From: Sesamum alatum | Lineage: Eukaryota > Streptophyta > Magnoliopsida > Lamiales > Pedaliaceae | NCBI GenBank assembly: GCA_034509735.1 | Contig: JACGWO010000003.1 | Location: 62,001-126,000, forward strand | Direction: 5' to 3' | DNA length: 64,000 nucleotides | In this document: positions 45,031-56,400 of the stretch, one piece after another | Layout of the letters: each line of letters begins with the position of its first letter | Numbering within the stretch: position 1 is the first letter of the stretch | The notes under the pieces: model-generated | Told to the model about the DNA's origin: nothing | The model's database searches: none | What the model saw: the letters and a program-made list of their open reading frames with translations, nothing else | Program-made: the position numbers and the translations under genes

Positions 45031-46674
45031 TTCTAGTAGTAAGAGTCTGATTATATTTCTTAATATTTTTTATTTCTTCTTTTAATTTTTCAACTTCTAA
45101 TTTTAGATCTTCTGCAGTGGAAGGGTTATCTTTAATGGTTTGTTTTTCTCTGAGTATTTTTTTAACTTCAGTAATTGTATAGGGTTCAAATGGTTTACTA
45201 ATTAAGTTTTCATATGTCTGATTTGACTCAGAAGATGAACCTCTATTGTTATCCATTTTACTAAGGATAATATTTCTTATTTCAGGGTCCTTAATTTCCC
45301 TGAGCAACTCAACTATATGATTATCTGTAAGGACATTTACTGTTGACAAATCTTTGAATTGTGCCATTAATTCATAAAATTCATCATCTGATTCTTCTTC
45401 ATTAGTCCCTTGTTTACATGGACAAGAAGAATCTTCTTCTTCATTTGATTCATCCGAGGTTGATAAATTCTCAGGATTCTCTTCTATATTTTCCTAATTC
45501 ATCTTGATTATTTTCTTCTAATTCTTCAGATTCGGAAGATTCTTTTCCTTCAGAAAATATTGTATTTATTATATTTTCTTTTTCTTGGTCTTCTAATTTA
45601 AGACTATTAATCTTCTTTTTTAATCTTTTAGCTCTTTTATTTCTACATCTATTTGCAAGGTGGTCTGTTTCACCGCAAATGTAACATCTTCTTATCTTTT
45701 TTGTTACATTATTTTTAGTTTTCCATTCATCTTTTCTGGTTATGTTTCTTTGTTTATTTTTTTCTTTTCTATCACTCCGTTTTTTTATGTCTTTTCTTTT
45801 TTCCCTCTGGGGTCCTATATTTGGGAATTTTTTGTCTATCTGACGGCATCATTTCTATTCCAAATTGAGCACAAAATTCTCCTAGTTGTTTCTTCTCTGT
45901 TAAATTTTGTCTTTTAATTTGTTTATTTAATCTAATTTCATTGCATAGATTTAAACCTTCTTGAATGCAAGTTCCAATTAACTTCCCATAAGTATATTGA
46001 TTATAATTTATTGCTACCCCTCCATTTCTGAGATTCTTCCTAACCCTTTCAGCGAATAGGTGAGGAAGTCCATCGATGAATCTAGATTTCCAATGAGCAT
46101 CATTGGATTCTGGGAGTTCCATTACTCTAGTAAGGAAGACATCTTTGTAAAACCTAAAGGATGTTAGAGTTTTACATTGGAAATTCTGTAATAGGGTTCT
46201 AATATTTTCACTATTATCGGACCATCTCCCTGTAAAATGTTCTACTATATTAATGGCAAGTGTATAGACTGCTTGTTCTTCCATATTTTCTGGTTTGACT
46301 GTACTCAAAATTTCATTTCTGTCCATCGGGCTAAGATAATTATCCCACCAGCCTTTTAATTGTCCTGTAAAACCTGCTATAATCATTTTAGCAATAGCCT
46401 TATCTGTATTATTATTTCCTTTACAGACAGTACTATACATCATCATTCTGTGAATAGTATTGTAGATTTGTCTTTCTGTATAACCATCAATATTCCATTC
46501 ATAAATTTGTTTCCCATTATAGCTATGCTGGTCATAAATCTCTTGTTCCTCATATAGTATGTCTTGAGGTGTGGGCCTAGGATAATAAAATTTTGTTTGC
46601 ATAGGCTTCCTAGCATATTTCTCTATTTTATTTATTCCTTCTGGCAAATTTTTTCTACTATTTTCAGTTGTCAT
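45031..46674 (-). pseudogene. Pararetrovirus capsid protein, copy 2
   Basis: From ATG 46674, four bases after the upstream ORF's stop, a 300-codon frame covers the whole capsid core to the basic region (45772). The zinc knuckle (~45688-45645), the acidic DESNEEED-type domain (~45500-45400) and a coiled-coil linker to the protease follow in shifted frames. Breaks are at a poly-T near 45785 and near 45490. This is the best preserved capsid in the locus. Confidence 0.88.
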
Positions 46675-46678
46675 GTCA

Positions 46679-47398
46679 TCACTTAAGGTGTTTAATTTTT
46701 AAGTCCCTAAATTTTTGATCCAATAATTTTTCTAATTCTCCTAAGGGTTTTAAATGGAAATCTTCAATTTCAGGAGGCGGTTGGATTGATGATTTTGCTA
46801 TGATTTCTTTATTTAGTCCACCAATTACTGTATTTTTAGAATTAATTTCCTGCTGCCAATTAGATATTTTATCTATTTTTTTATTTAGTTCGGTAATTTG
46901 TTCTCCTATAATATTTAAATACAAATTTGTATAATTTTGTTTTTTCATTAACTCATTAATTTGGGCCATTGTAATTATTAGGGTATCATCTTCAATTAAT
47001 TTTGAAAATGCTTTAAAATTAATTTCTATTTCATTCGAGTTCATTTTAAATGATTGTTGAGGGGGAAATATGTTATTAACAATTTTTCCATTATCTAAAA
47101 AATACTTTCTCTCTAGTACATTTAAATATTGTTCTGAATATTTGATGAGAAACCAGGGAACAAAAGCAACTATTTTATTCCTTATAGTTAATTCTTTATA
47201 AAATTGTTGAGAGATTATTTTTTGGTTTGCTATATTAAAGTTTTCAAAGAACCATTTCCTAAATGGTTTCCATCTTTCTTCCTTGAATTCTTTCTGAATT
47301 TCTTTTCTAACTAGAGATCCAGGACTAAAATCTATTATTTTAGAATAGTCTACTAATGGGATCTCTGTTTCTAAATCAATTAGATTTAAATTATTCAT
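46679..47398 (-). CDS. Pararetrovirus coiled-coil ORF, copy 2 (intact)
   Basis: A 239-residue open frame between movement protein and capsid. It is predicted soluble, with an aromatic-rich N-terminal half (KPFRKWFFENFN, then AFVPWFLIKYSEQYL). A heptad-like segment (~residues 135-195, with NIIGEQITELNKKIDKIS) suggests a coiled coil. In better-known caulimovirids small coiled-coil proteins at this position serve as virion-associated or insect-transmission factors; that role here is inference. The start follows the movement-protein stop with no gap and the stop is four bases before the capsid ATG, a tight polycistronic arrangement. Confidence 0.7.
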   Translation of the reverse strand: MNNLNLIDLETEIPLVDYSKIIDFSPGSLVRKEIQKEFKEERWKPFRKWFFENFNIANQKIISQQFYKELTIRNKIVAFVPWFLIKYSEQYLNVLERKYFLDNGKIVNNIFPPQQSFKMNSNEIEINFKAFSKLIEDDTLIITMAQINELMKKQNYTNLYLNIIGEQITELNKKIDKISNWQQEINSKNTVIGGLNKEIIAKSSIQPPPEIEDFHLKPLGELEKLLDQKFRDLKIKHLK

Positions 47399-47399
47399 T

Positions 47400-48515
47400 T
47401 ATAAACAAAAATTTGTTTCTGAAGTTAATTCTTCATTTAATCTTGGATCTTTATATATCCCTTTAGCAATATTATTAGACTGAATCCTTATTTGTTTCAA
47501 CTTTATTTTCTCTTATATCTTCTTGGCTATTTTCTTCTCTATTTTGTGAAGTGGATGCTCTAGATGGAGTCATAATTTCAACTGGTGAAAAATATGATAT
47601 TGTAGAATATCTTGAAGAATTGCTTCTTAAACATTTTGGTTGGTTATTAATAAAGTCTATTCTAACATTTCCTTCTGGATTTTGAACAATACTAGCATAA
47701 TTACTTTCTATATGACTTAAAATTGGAACTTCTTTCTCAATTATCCAACTTTCTGGGAATTCTATTTCACTCCATTTTATTTGCCTTCTAGTATTAATTC
47801 TAGAACTATGTAAATTTGTTTCAAAAAATATAGTTTGTTCTAATGACTTATTATCTTGTATTCTACAGTTAGGATTAAGGGTATGAAGAAGTTTATAATA
47901 TATTCTATAACATACACATATTAATTCAGATCCGGGTGTATAATTATACCCATGAGTTTTAACATTTAATGTTAAAGCATCTAATATATTTGCATCCGAT
48001 AAGGACAATTGTAAATTCGGATAGACATTAAAAAATACCGGCCCGTGAGCTAGGCTGGATTGTATTATCCCAATCAAAGATTTTTTCCAATCTAAATTCC
48101 TTGCATCTCTAAGAGCAGCTAAAAAACTTTCAGGTAAACCTTCTAATGTTAAGGGTTTAAAAGCAATTTGTACTAATCCTATATGTAAAAATTTATATTC
48201 ATCCTGATAATGCCCTATATCCATAGCATCTAAAAGTTTTATTACTCTTTCTTCATTATCAAGGGCTATTGATTCCTCACTAGTCTTTACAATCTGTTTT
48301 GTCTTCCAAAAATCAAATCGGCCGAAATTATAAATTAATCTAGGATTTACCTTAGGAATTGTCCATTTATTTAATTGACTTAAATTCTTAGGAATTTCAT
48401 ATTCTTCCTTTTTGGAATTTTTAACAGTATTTATATCTGAAACAGATAAATATTGCATATTAAGCAATATATAAAACAAGTACTGTTGAATTATCCAATA
48501 CAACTTCAATAACAT
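47400..48515 (-). CDS. Pararetrovirus movement protein (30K superfamily), copy 2
   Basis: The frame opens at ATG 48515, which overlaps the end of the primer-binding site, and is open for 346 codons to 47475. The core (~residues 60-220) has the 30K-type pattern, including HIGLVQIAFKPLT and HGPVFFNVYPNLQLSL. Such proteins widen plasmodesmata for cell-to-cell spread. The C-terminal third is serine/asparagine-rich. One extra T near 47494, compared with copy 1, shifts the frame ~30 codons before the natural stop near 47402. A later start at the ATG 18 codons in is possible. Confidence 0.8.
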
Positions 48516-48517
48516 GG

Positions 48518-48529
48518 CTCTGATACCAC
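48518..48529 (-). promoter_or_regulatory. Pararetrovirus primer-binding site (tRNA-Met)
   Basis: The minus strand reads TGGTATCAGAGC, the caulimovirid site for initiator tRNA-Met that primes minus-strand DNA and by convention marks position 1 of the genome. It lies 3 bases before the movement-protein ATG and directly beside the junction with the inverted fragment (48532). Only copy 2 retains it. Confidence 0.9.
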
Positions 48530-48531
48530 TG

Positions 48532-49909
48532 AGAATTTATCAACCTCGGATGAATCAAATGAAGAAGAAGATTCTTCTTGTCCATGTAAACAAGGGACTA
48601 ATGAAGAAGAATCAGATGATGAATTTTATGAATTAATGGCACAATTCAAAGATTTGTCAACAGTAAATGTCCTTACAGATAATCATATAGTTGAGTTGCT
48701 CAGGGAAATTAAGGACCCTGAAATAAGAAATATTATCCTTAGTAAAATGGATAACAATAGAGGTTCATCTTCTGAGTCAAATCAGACATATGAAAACTTA
48801 ATTAGTAAAACCATTTGAACCCTATACAATTACTGAAGTTAAAAAAATACTCAGAGAAAAACAAACCATTAAAGATAACCCTTCCACTGCAGAAGATCTA
48901 AAATTAGAAGTTGAAAAATTAAAAGAAGAAATAAAAAATATTAAGAAATATAATCAGACTCTTACTACTAGAATAGAAATATTAGAAATAGACAAAAATA
49001 ACAAATTCATTGAATTAAGTAAAGAGAAAATTGAGGATAATTTCCTATCTACATTAGAGGTAGTGACCAGTCAAAAATGGAATATAAAGATTGACTTATT
49101 GATAAGTAATAATTTTAGAAAAACATTTACTGCTCTAGTAGATAGTGGGGCAGATATTAATTGTATAAAAGAAGGATTAATACCAACCAAATACTTTGAA
49201 AAAACAACTCATTCATTATCCTCTGCCAATGGGCAAAAATTAAACATAAGTTTTAAAATCCCAAAAGCTTATATATGTAATAATAAAAAATGTATCCCTA
49301 TGAGTTTCCTACTAATTAAGGATTTAACAAATGATATAATCTTAGGAACACCCTTTCTAAAAAAGATTTTCCCAATAAAAAACATTAATGACAAAGGTAT
49401 AATAGGAACATTTGAAGATGAGATAATAAAATTTGAATTTATTACTCAACCAATGGATAAAGTTATTAATGAAATAAGAGATTTAATAATTTCTAAAACA
49501 AATCAAATCTGTTTCATAAAAGAAGAAATCAATTCTTTACAGATAGATGAATTACTTCAAAATCCAAAATTACAAGCAAAAATTAAAATGGTTCAAAATA
49601 AATTCGAACTTGAGACATGTAATGAACACCCTAATGCATTTTGGCATAGAAAGAAACATATTGTAAGCCTCCCATATGAAAATGAGTTTTTAGAAAAAAA
49701 TATTCCCACTAAGGCGAGACCTTGTCAGATGAATTCCGAATATCTAGAGTTATGCAAAGAGGAGATTAAGGGATTAGTAGATAAAAAACTAATTAGATCC
49801 TCTAAATCACCTTGGTCATGTACTGCTTTTTATGTTAATAAACATGCAGAACAGGAAAGAGGGAGACCTAGACTTGTTATCAATTATAAGCCCCTCAATA
49901 AAGTTTTAT
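48532..49909 (+). pseudogene. Inverted pararetrovirus fragment: capsid end, protease, start of RT
   Basis: This plus-strand piece corresponds to copy-2 positions ~45471 to ~44100, reversed. It covers the acidic capsid domain, the coiled-coil linker, the protease with DSGAD at about 49138-49155, and the RT up to the NYKPLNKVL segment. The frame 49063-49926 (287 codons) is open across protease and early RT, where copies 1 and 2 are both broken. It ends before the RT catalytic core, so it cannot be active as RT. Confidence 0.9.
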
Positions 49910-50129
49910 TAATGGCAAGTGTATAGACTGCTTGTTCTTCCATATTTTCTGGTTTGACTGTACTCAAAATTTCATTTCTGTCCATCGGGCTAAGATAATT
50001 ATCCCACCAGCCTTTTAATTGTCCTGTAAAACCTGCTATAATCATTTTAGCAATAGCCTTATCTGTATTATTATTTCCTTTACAGACAGTACTATACATC
50101 ATCATTCTGTGAATAGTATTGTAGATTAT
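49910..50129 (-). pseudogene. Pararetrovirus capsid fragment
   Basis: Matches copy-2 positions ~46252-46470 in the normal minus orientation. It is joined to the inverted piece at 49907-49912 through a shared TTA. Confidence 0.88.
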
Positions 50130-50327
50130 TCGAGTTCATTTTAAATGATTGTTGAGGGGGAAATATGTTATTAACAATTTTTCCATTATCTAAAAAATAC
50201 TTTCTCTCTAGTACATTTAAATATTGTTCTGAATATTTGATGAGAAACCAGGGAACAAAAGCAACTATTTTATTCCTTATAGTTAATTCTTTATAAAATT
50301 GTTGAGAGATTATTTTTTGGTTTGCTA

Positions 50328-50333
<6 letters not shown>
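50127..50333 (-). pseudogene. Pararetrovirus coiled-coil-ORF fragment
   Basis: Matches copy-2 ~47034-47238. A ~560-bp deletion with an ATT microhomology joins it to the capsid fragment. The viral match ends exactly where a TTA microsatellite begins. Confidence 0.88.

Positions 50334-50365
<32 letters not shown>
50329..50365. repeat. TTA microsatellite at the viral end
   Basis: About 12 TTA/TTA-like units beginning at the last viral bases (GCTATATTA). Confidence 0.95.
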
Positions 50366-50367
<2 letters not shown>

Positions 50368-50810
50368 ATCCACACCAAAAGGATATATATATACATATAC
50401 TGTATTTGATATGATTTTATATATTATTATTATTATTATGGTTGTTGTTGTTATATATTAATGTTGTAGTTAATTGGTCGTAAAAGTGTTGTTTATATGA
50501 TAATATAGACCGCAAAAGGTTTTGCGTGCTTTGAAATATTATACACACCAAAAATATAGTATTGGTACCTTAATTTTAGAAGTATTATATATTGGAAATG
50601 GGTATTTATATGATATATAAATATATGATAATCTGCACATACATAATTATAGTCAAATGAAATATATAAAAATAATGTATTTTTTTAATGTAATTTGACA
50701 TTTCATGTATTCAAATAAAGTATTTAAAACATCATGACTTTTTTAAATTAAAGTAACTATACATAATATTTATTTATTTAATTTAATTACGTATGTAACC
50801 ATTTTAAGGT

Positions 50811-50874
50811 GTCTCTAATTGACATTCTTCATATATTAAGCACATATTTATATATGAAGAATGTCAATTATAGA
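50811..50874. repeat. 64-bp near-perfect hairpin
   Basis: The arms 50811-50835 and 50850-50874 are complementary over ~25 bases apart from one mismatch (GTCTCTAATTGACATTC... against ...GAATGTCAATTATAGAC), with a ~14-base loop. Confidence 0.85.
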
Positions 50875-52345
50875 CTTTTATTTCTATTTTTTATATTTTT
50901 ATGCCATGTAATTTTATCAGTCATATAAATATTAAATATGTTGATTTAAAAATCATGCTTTATAATTTAAAAATTATGGGCAATTATTAAATCAAATGTA
51001 TATTTCACCATAATTATGTACATTATGTACAATACTAAAAATTATGTACATCATGTACAAGTATAGTTACTTTTAAATTCATATAAATTGTATATGTACA
51101 AAATATCAACTAGTGACAAAATTTCAAAACAAGTATAGTTACTTTAATTTAAAAAAGTAACTATTTTTCAAACATTTTATTTGAATACATGAAATGTCAA
51201 ATTACATTTAAAAAACACATTATTTATACATTTAATTTGAATATAATTATATATGTGCAAATTATCATATATTTATACATTATATAAGTATTTACATTGT
51301 ACATGAACATTAACATTATGGCATATTGGATACTTTATTTTAGAATTACTTATACACATTTAGAATATATAACTGACTAATTAAAAATACTTATTTGTAC
51401 AAATTTAGAATATATAACTATAAATACTCATTTCCAATCTATAATACTTCTAAACAAACTATATTTTTTGTGTGTATAATATTTCAATCGAAACTAACAA
51501 GTTAGTATTTACTTAAATGACAATCATCATTAATTAAATTCGAGAGATTAAATAACTAATGGAAACTAATAAGTTTTAATTTAAATGAACATGAACAAAA
51601 GTTTACTGACAAAGTCTTGATATATATAAGAACAAAGAAAGTAAGAGAAATATTGAGAAATGTAAGGAAATGTAAACTACTCATGCAAACAACACGAGTC
51701 TTATATCCCAAGACGGAATTAAAGATCAGTCATATAAATATAAATATGTTTACTTAAAGAACATGCTTAAAAAGCCTTAGTTTTTACATATTTTATTTGA
51801 ATGTAAATATTATATATTATCATATATTTCTACATAATATAAATATAATTCTAATATATGAAGAATGTCAATTAGAGACAACTTAAAATGGTAGAATTTT
51901 TAAGTTACATACGTATTTAAATTACATACGTATGTATATATCATAAGTTTTTTATAAGTCATATAAATATGCATGTGATATATAACAAAACCAACGTATG
52001 GCATATTGTATACTTTATTTTAGAATTACTTATTTATACACATTTAGAATATATAACATTATGACTAATTAAAAATATTTATTTGTACACATTTAGAATA
52101 TATAACTATAAATACCCATTTTCAATCTATAATACTTCTAAAATTATTTATGTATTAATATAATATATGCATGCAGATAGGATATAAACAAATAAATATG
52201 ATACATAAAAGTAATACACATTAAGGTAACAATACTATATTTTTTGTGTATAATATTTCAAAGCATGAAACATAAATTGTGTTGGAAACTTTTTGTGATC
52301 TATATTATCATACAACACTTTCAAGACCAATTCACTACAACATTA

Positions 52346-52513
<168 letters not shown>

Positions 52514-53160
52514 ATCCTTTTGGTGTGTATAATATTTTAAAGCATGAAACACACAAAGTTTATTTTGAAATATATTATCATATAAACAACACTTAAATGC
52601 ATTACATAAGATCAATTCACTACATTAAATTTTATATCCAATTCTCAAGATCATATCAAACATATTTTATAAACATAATTATAAATTTATTTTAAATTCC
52701 TATAACCAACATGAGATTAAGTGAAACTTTTTAGTTACTCAAATGACGAAAAAGTGCTCGCAAAGGGAACAAACTTTGTAAGATCACATAATAAATAGAA
52801 ATGTTAACTCTAATATTATCGAAAAATATTAAATGAAAATATTATCATGCTTAGCTGGTTATAACAACAAATCACCATTAATTAAATTAAAGATAGGATG
52901 AAATAACTAATCGAAACTATTTAATTTAAACATGACCAAAAGTTTATTGACAGAGTCTTGATAAATAATATATATACACACATATATATATATAAGAGCA
53001 AAGAAAGTAAGAGAATCACTAAAAACCATATCGCCAAATGACATAAGTTCCCTCCTCAACACATCAGTAGAAAACAATAGATTACCTAAAGCACTTACTC
53101 ATCTATCAAGGAAACATGCAAGGAAATGTAAATTACCCATGTAAATACCCCAAGACGAAA

Positions 53161-54010
53161 TGATCCCACAATTTCTGTTATGTGATTTTGGCATCAGACT
53201 GTAAGCTCATAGGCTCAAGTATGATACGTCAAAAATAGGACCGGACAGGACAGGTCAGCTTAGTAATTTTCTTCATCACTCTACTAACCATGAAACATAT
53301 TTTCATAATAGTAAACAGCTTAAACCAGGGATAATTAGGACACATTCATCGGAGATCTAAATGGAGATAGCCAAGTAACAATTAAATCTAAACTTAATTC
53401 ATCATTAAATATTTAAGATGTCGCAAAATCTAAACTTACCAAGGGAGACTGCCAGCCACAGCAGCGATAAATTGGATGCAGTCATGGAGCTCTAGCTCTG
53501 CAGGACGGGTCAGTCCTCTCACCTACCAAGGTTTCTTTGGCAGGTGACATCCACAGTTGGGGTTACTAAAGTATCATGGGACCAAGCATGCACACCTACA
53601 GACAAGAAGCCCTCGTATAGACATATGTGGGGTATAATTGACATGCATTCTACGTCTTTGTGGGCTAAATAGATTCCAGACTAAGGGGAAAATCGGTGTG
53701 GACTGTGAATGCACATGCAGGATATAAGATTGGTATTCACTTGGAGTCTTAGTTCATAAATTCCCAAGAGGTCCTCTTGCTATGGGACTTCATTAACAGA
53801 CCAGTTTACAGATCTGTTCAGTCGGGAGAGTGGGCTTGGCCTGCAGCTACAACCTTTGAAGTTACGAAGATCACCAAACAGCTTCAACATCTGCATATGC
53901 AAACCTGGCGCTGTTTGCCAGAGGTCACCCAAGTGGCTAGCTATACAAGCAACACTCTCAACCCTTGACAACGCATATCTACAGCCTACAACAAAAGAAA
54001 GTGTCATGTA
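53161..54010 (-). pseudogene. Exon-like segments of an unidentified host gene
   Basis: Two minus-strand segments look like exons. One, at ~53990-53775, follows a TTTGTTGTAG acceptor-like site and is open (SRVESVACIASHLGDLW... a helix-rich style). Another, at ~53530-53440, is open (ELHDCIQFIAAVAGSLPW) and ends at TTGG|TAAG, a plausible donor. The composition is more balanced than the surroundings. I do not recognise the protein. It could be a gene remnant or 3' exons of a larger gene to the right. Confidence 0.35.
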
Positions 54011-54600
54011 AGGTTGAAACAGAAACAGGGAAATCGATAAGATTAACTTTGGTTATCCAAAATCATTGCCTTGTTGAAAGCAACATAGAGCTCAAGGAGC
54101 AAACACAATATTGCATGCGAACGATCCTTTTATTTGTTGTACGTAATTAGTGCATGATAAACACTTAAGTCACACAAAATAGAATTACATGTTACATATA
54201 AAGGCTCTGGCACTTGATCCCTTCATAGAGATTGCATAAATGCATAAAGACAACAAAAGAAGCCGGACGTCATGGAGCATACTTTTATCATTAAAATTCA
54301 TAGGAAGATGAAAACAAGAGAACATACCATGAGGCCTTGAAATAATTAACAGAACCTCCATGCAGAAAATTTTCGTACCTTAAAAACCTCACATTCTTCT
54401 TGTTCCTCAGAAATACTCTCTATATAGATCGCAAAAGAAATTGACAGTAGGGTTAAAACATAAAAAGGGAGATTGACGATCATGGATAGAAAAGCTGACT
54501 ACAGTAAACAAGACAAACTCAACTAGTCTTTAAGCATATAAATATGATGTGTATCTACCTCAGAAGCACATACAACAAACAAATATGTGGGAGAGAATGG
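54011..54600. other. No recognisable gene
   Basis: Mixed-composition sequence with short ORFs only. It may be intronic to the neighbouring exon-like segments. Confidence 0.5.
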
Positions 54601-55080
54601 TGACACAAGACTTGTTACTGAAATGATCGGAAAATATAAGTGGCTTCGTGCGGCTTTGAAGATATTTGACCAGTAGCTAGTGCGTTTGATCCACAATTTA
54701 CTACATCCAGAACCTTACTGAGTAAATCAACTCAAAAAGGACGACGAAATGCAATTATTTCCCTATTATAAATACGTGAAAACTAAACTTATCAAACTCC
54801 CCCAAACTTAAACCTTAGCTAGTCCTCAAACAAAAGTCTCAAACTTAGGAATGTTTGACAACTTAGACAATGCAAAAATCATATTCTCAACATTGTGGCC
54901 ATAATTCGTAATAACAAACGTAACCTAGGTGCTCATAATCTCAAAACACAAATGCAACAATACATTATGCAAATGCTAACTTATCAATGAGGATAACAGG
55001 CCAATCACACATCACAACACTTTGTTCTACCAAGTAGAGAGTAGGATAATCAAGTACAAGAGAAAGATAAGATTTGCATT
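54600..55080 (-). mobile_element. Possible Gypsy 3' remnant (PPT and LTR start)
   Basis: On the minus strand, GAGGACTAGCTAAGG is followed by TTTAAGTTTGGGGGAG and then TTTGATAAG (near 54795). This is the familiar polypurine tract/LTR-start pattern of several plant Gypsy lineages. No coding domain is visible on either side, and the LTR end is not identifiable. Confidence 0.4.
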
Positions 55081-56040
55081 CCAGATTGATTCTAGATTAA
55101 CATCCTTCGATGAGTCTAGGATGTCAATGTGTGATACATCAAATGAAGACAATTGTTTTACCTTCAAAACTTTTGACACCATCACCTCGAATTCCTAGAG
55201 GCCATGTACAGTTTCTCTACTCATTATCCCTGTCGACAAAAATATCGAAAAATTGTCATTCAGTTTGTTCACTACAGAACATATTCAGACATTTATAAAA
55301 TTAACCAACCATACAAGCAGATAAAGTGATTACATTTTTTGTTAAAATTCTATTATGAATCAAGCATAATGAGTTTATGTGAGGTTATAAAGTATTTCCA
55401 ACAAGTAGTTGCTTCCAATGCCCACTTTCTAGATGATTTGATGGAAACTATTCGCTATAAGCAAAACAAACCAGCGTACAAACACAAGAGCTATAGCCAT
55501 CTCCCTTAAATTGGGAACAATTAACTACAGGGCATTCACACACTATTCCTCTATATGTGTCTTGAATGTGTACATACATATGTCAGAAATTGAAAATGCT
55601 AGAAAAAAATCATCAATTTACCACAACAATCCCTTTGCAAGTTGTAATATCAGCTGTTCTTGCCAACAGCCACCATTGTTCTCCAAGCACGCAGTGGTTT
55701 CTACATCTGTAGTTCAAAAGCAACAACTCCAAGTTGATGAGTGGGTATTGCCTTTCTTATTTGCTTCACAATTCTCTTAAGATCGTCATCCGCTCATTTC
55801 TGATCTCCCAAGGCATCTTTAGAAATTTCTTTTCGTAATCTGAAGAAATAGCAGAGAAGTCAGCCCTCTAACACAACCTACCATTTATAAAATTGTTGTA
55901 GCAAAACTCTATGCAGAAACAGAACTAGCATGCAGCAGAATTAGAATTCAGCAATTGCGCTAATTCTGCTTCCGAATTCATTTACACATCACACAAGCAC
56001 AAGAGAAACATAAAATTACAAGGTTCATACTTGAATTCTT

Positions 56041-56400
56041 TTTCCACTGGTTCCTCTTCCCTAGGATTCCAAATGCATTTGCTGCAGCATGTAACAAAAT
56101 CCGGTCTCCCATGCAATCCCTTTATCTAAGGCACCAGAAACAACAGCTTCCTTATTTCGAAGACTAGCAAGCTGCCAGATTAGTCAATATTATTTCTATG
56201 GATGATATCATGTTATTGAATAACGTAATAAGTTTAACACAGAATCTCTAACAAGTAATTACAAACTAAAAATACACTTCGGGAAAAGATTCTGTACCTT
56301 TTGTCCTGAACCAACTTAATCTGTCTCACACCACAAATTCTTTTTTTGTTTTTGCACCACAAGTGCTGGTTCTTCATTTCCCAAATCTGAATAAGTTTGC
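56041..56400 (-). pseudogene. PPR-like exon pair, unit 1
   Basis: Exon A (~56395-56300) and exon B (~56180-56041) correspond to the pair described at 60743-61100. Exon B has indels compared with unit 3 (for example in GCATGTAACAAAATCC), so the frame is lost. Confidence 0.45.

Larger units (their letters stand above)
32625..48535 (-). mobile_element. Endogenous pararetrovirus locus (Caulimoviridae), two tandem copies
   Basis: Two near-identical minus-strand copies: copy 2 spans 48535-40192 and copy 1 spans 40191-32625. Gene order is movement protein, coiled-coil ORF, capsid-protease-RT-RNase H, small ORF, unknown ORF, promoter/leader. No integrase, LTR or target-site duplication is seen, which fits a pararetrovirus captured by host repair. 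The order (movement protein first, capsid fused ahead of protease-RT, extra downstream ORF) is closest to petuvirus- or florendovirus-like caulimovirids as I know them; the genus is not settled. The repeat unit is 7567 bp, and its endpoints lie within the leader and within the movement-protein gene. Both copies are broken by frameshifts, mostly in homopolymers. Confidence 0.9.
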
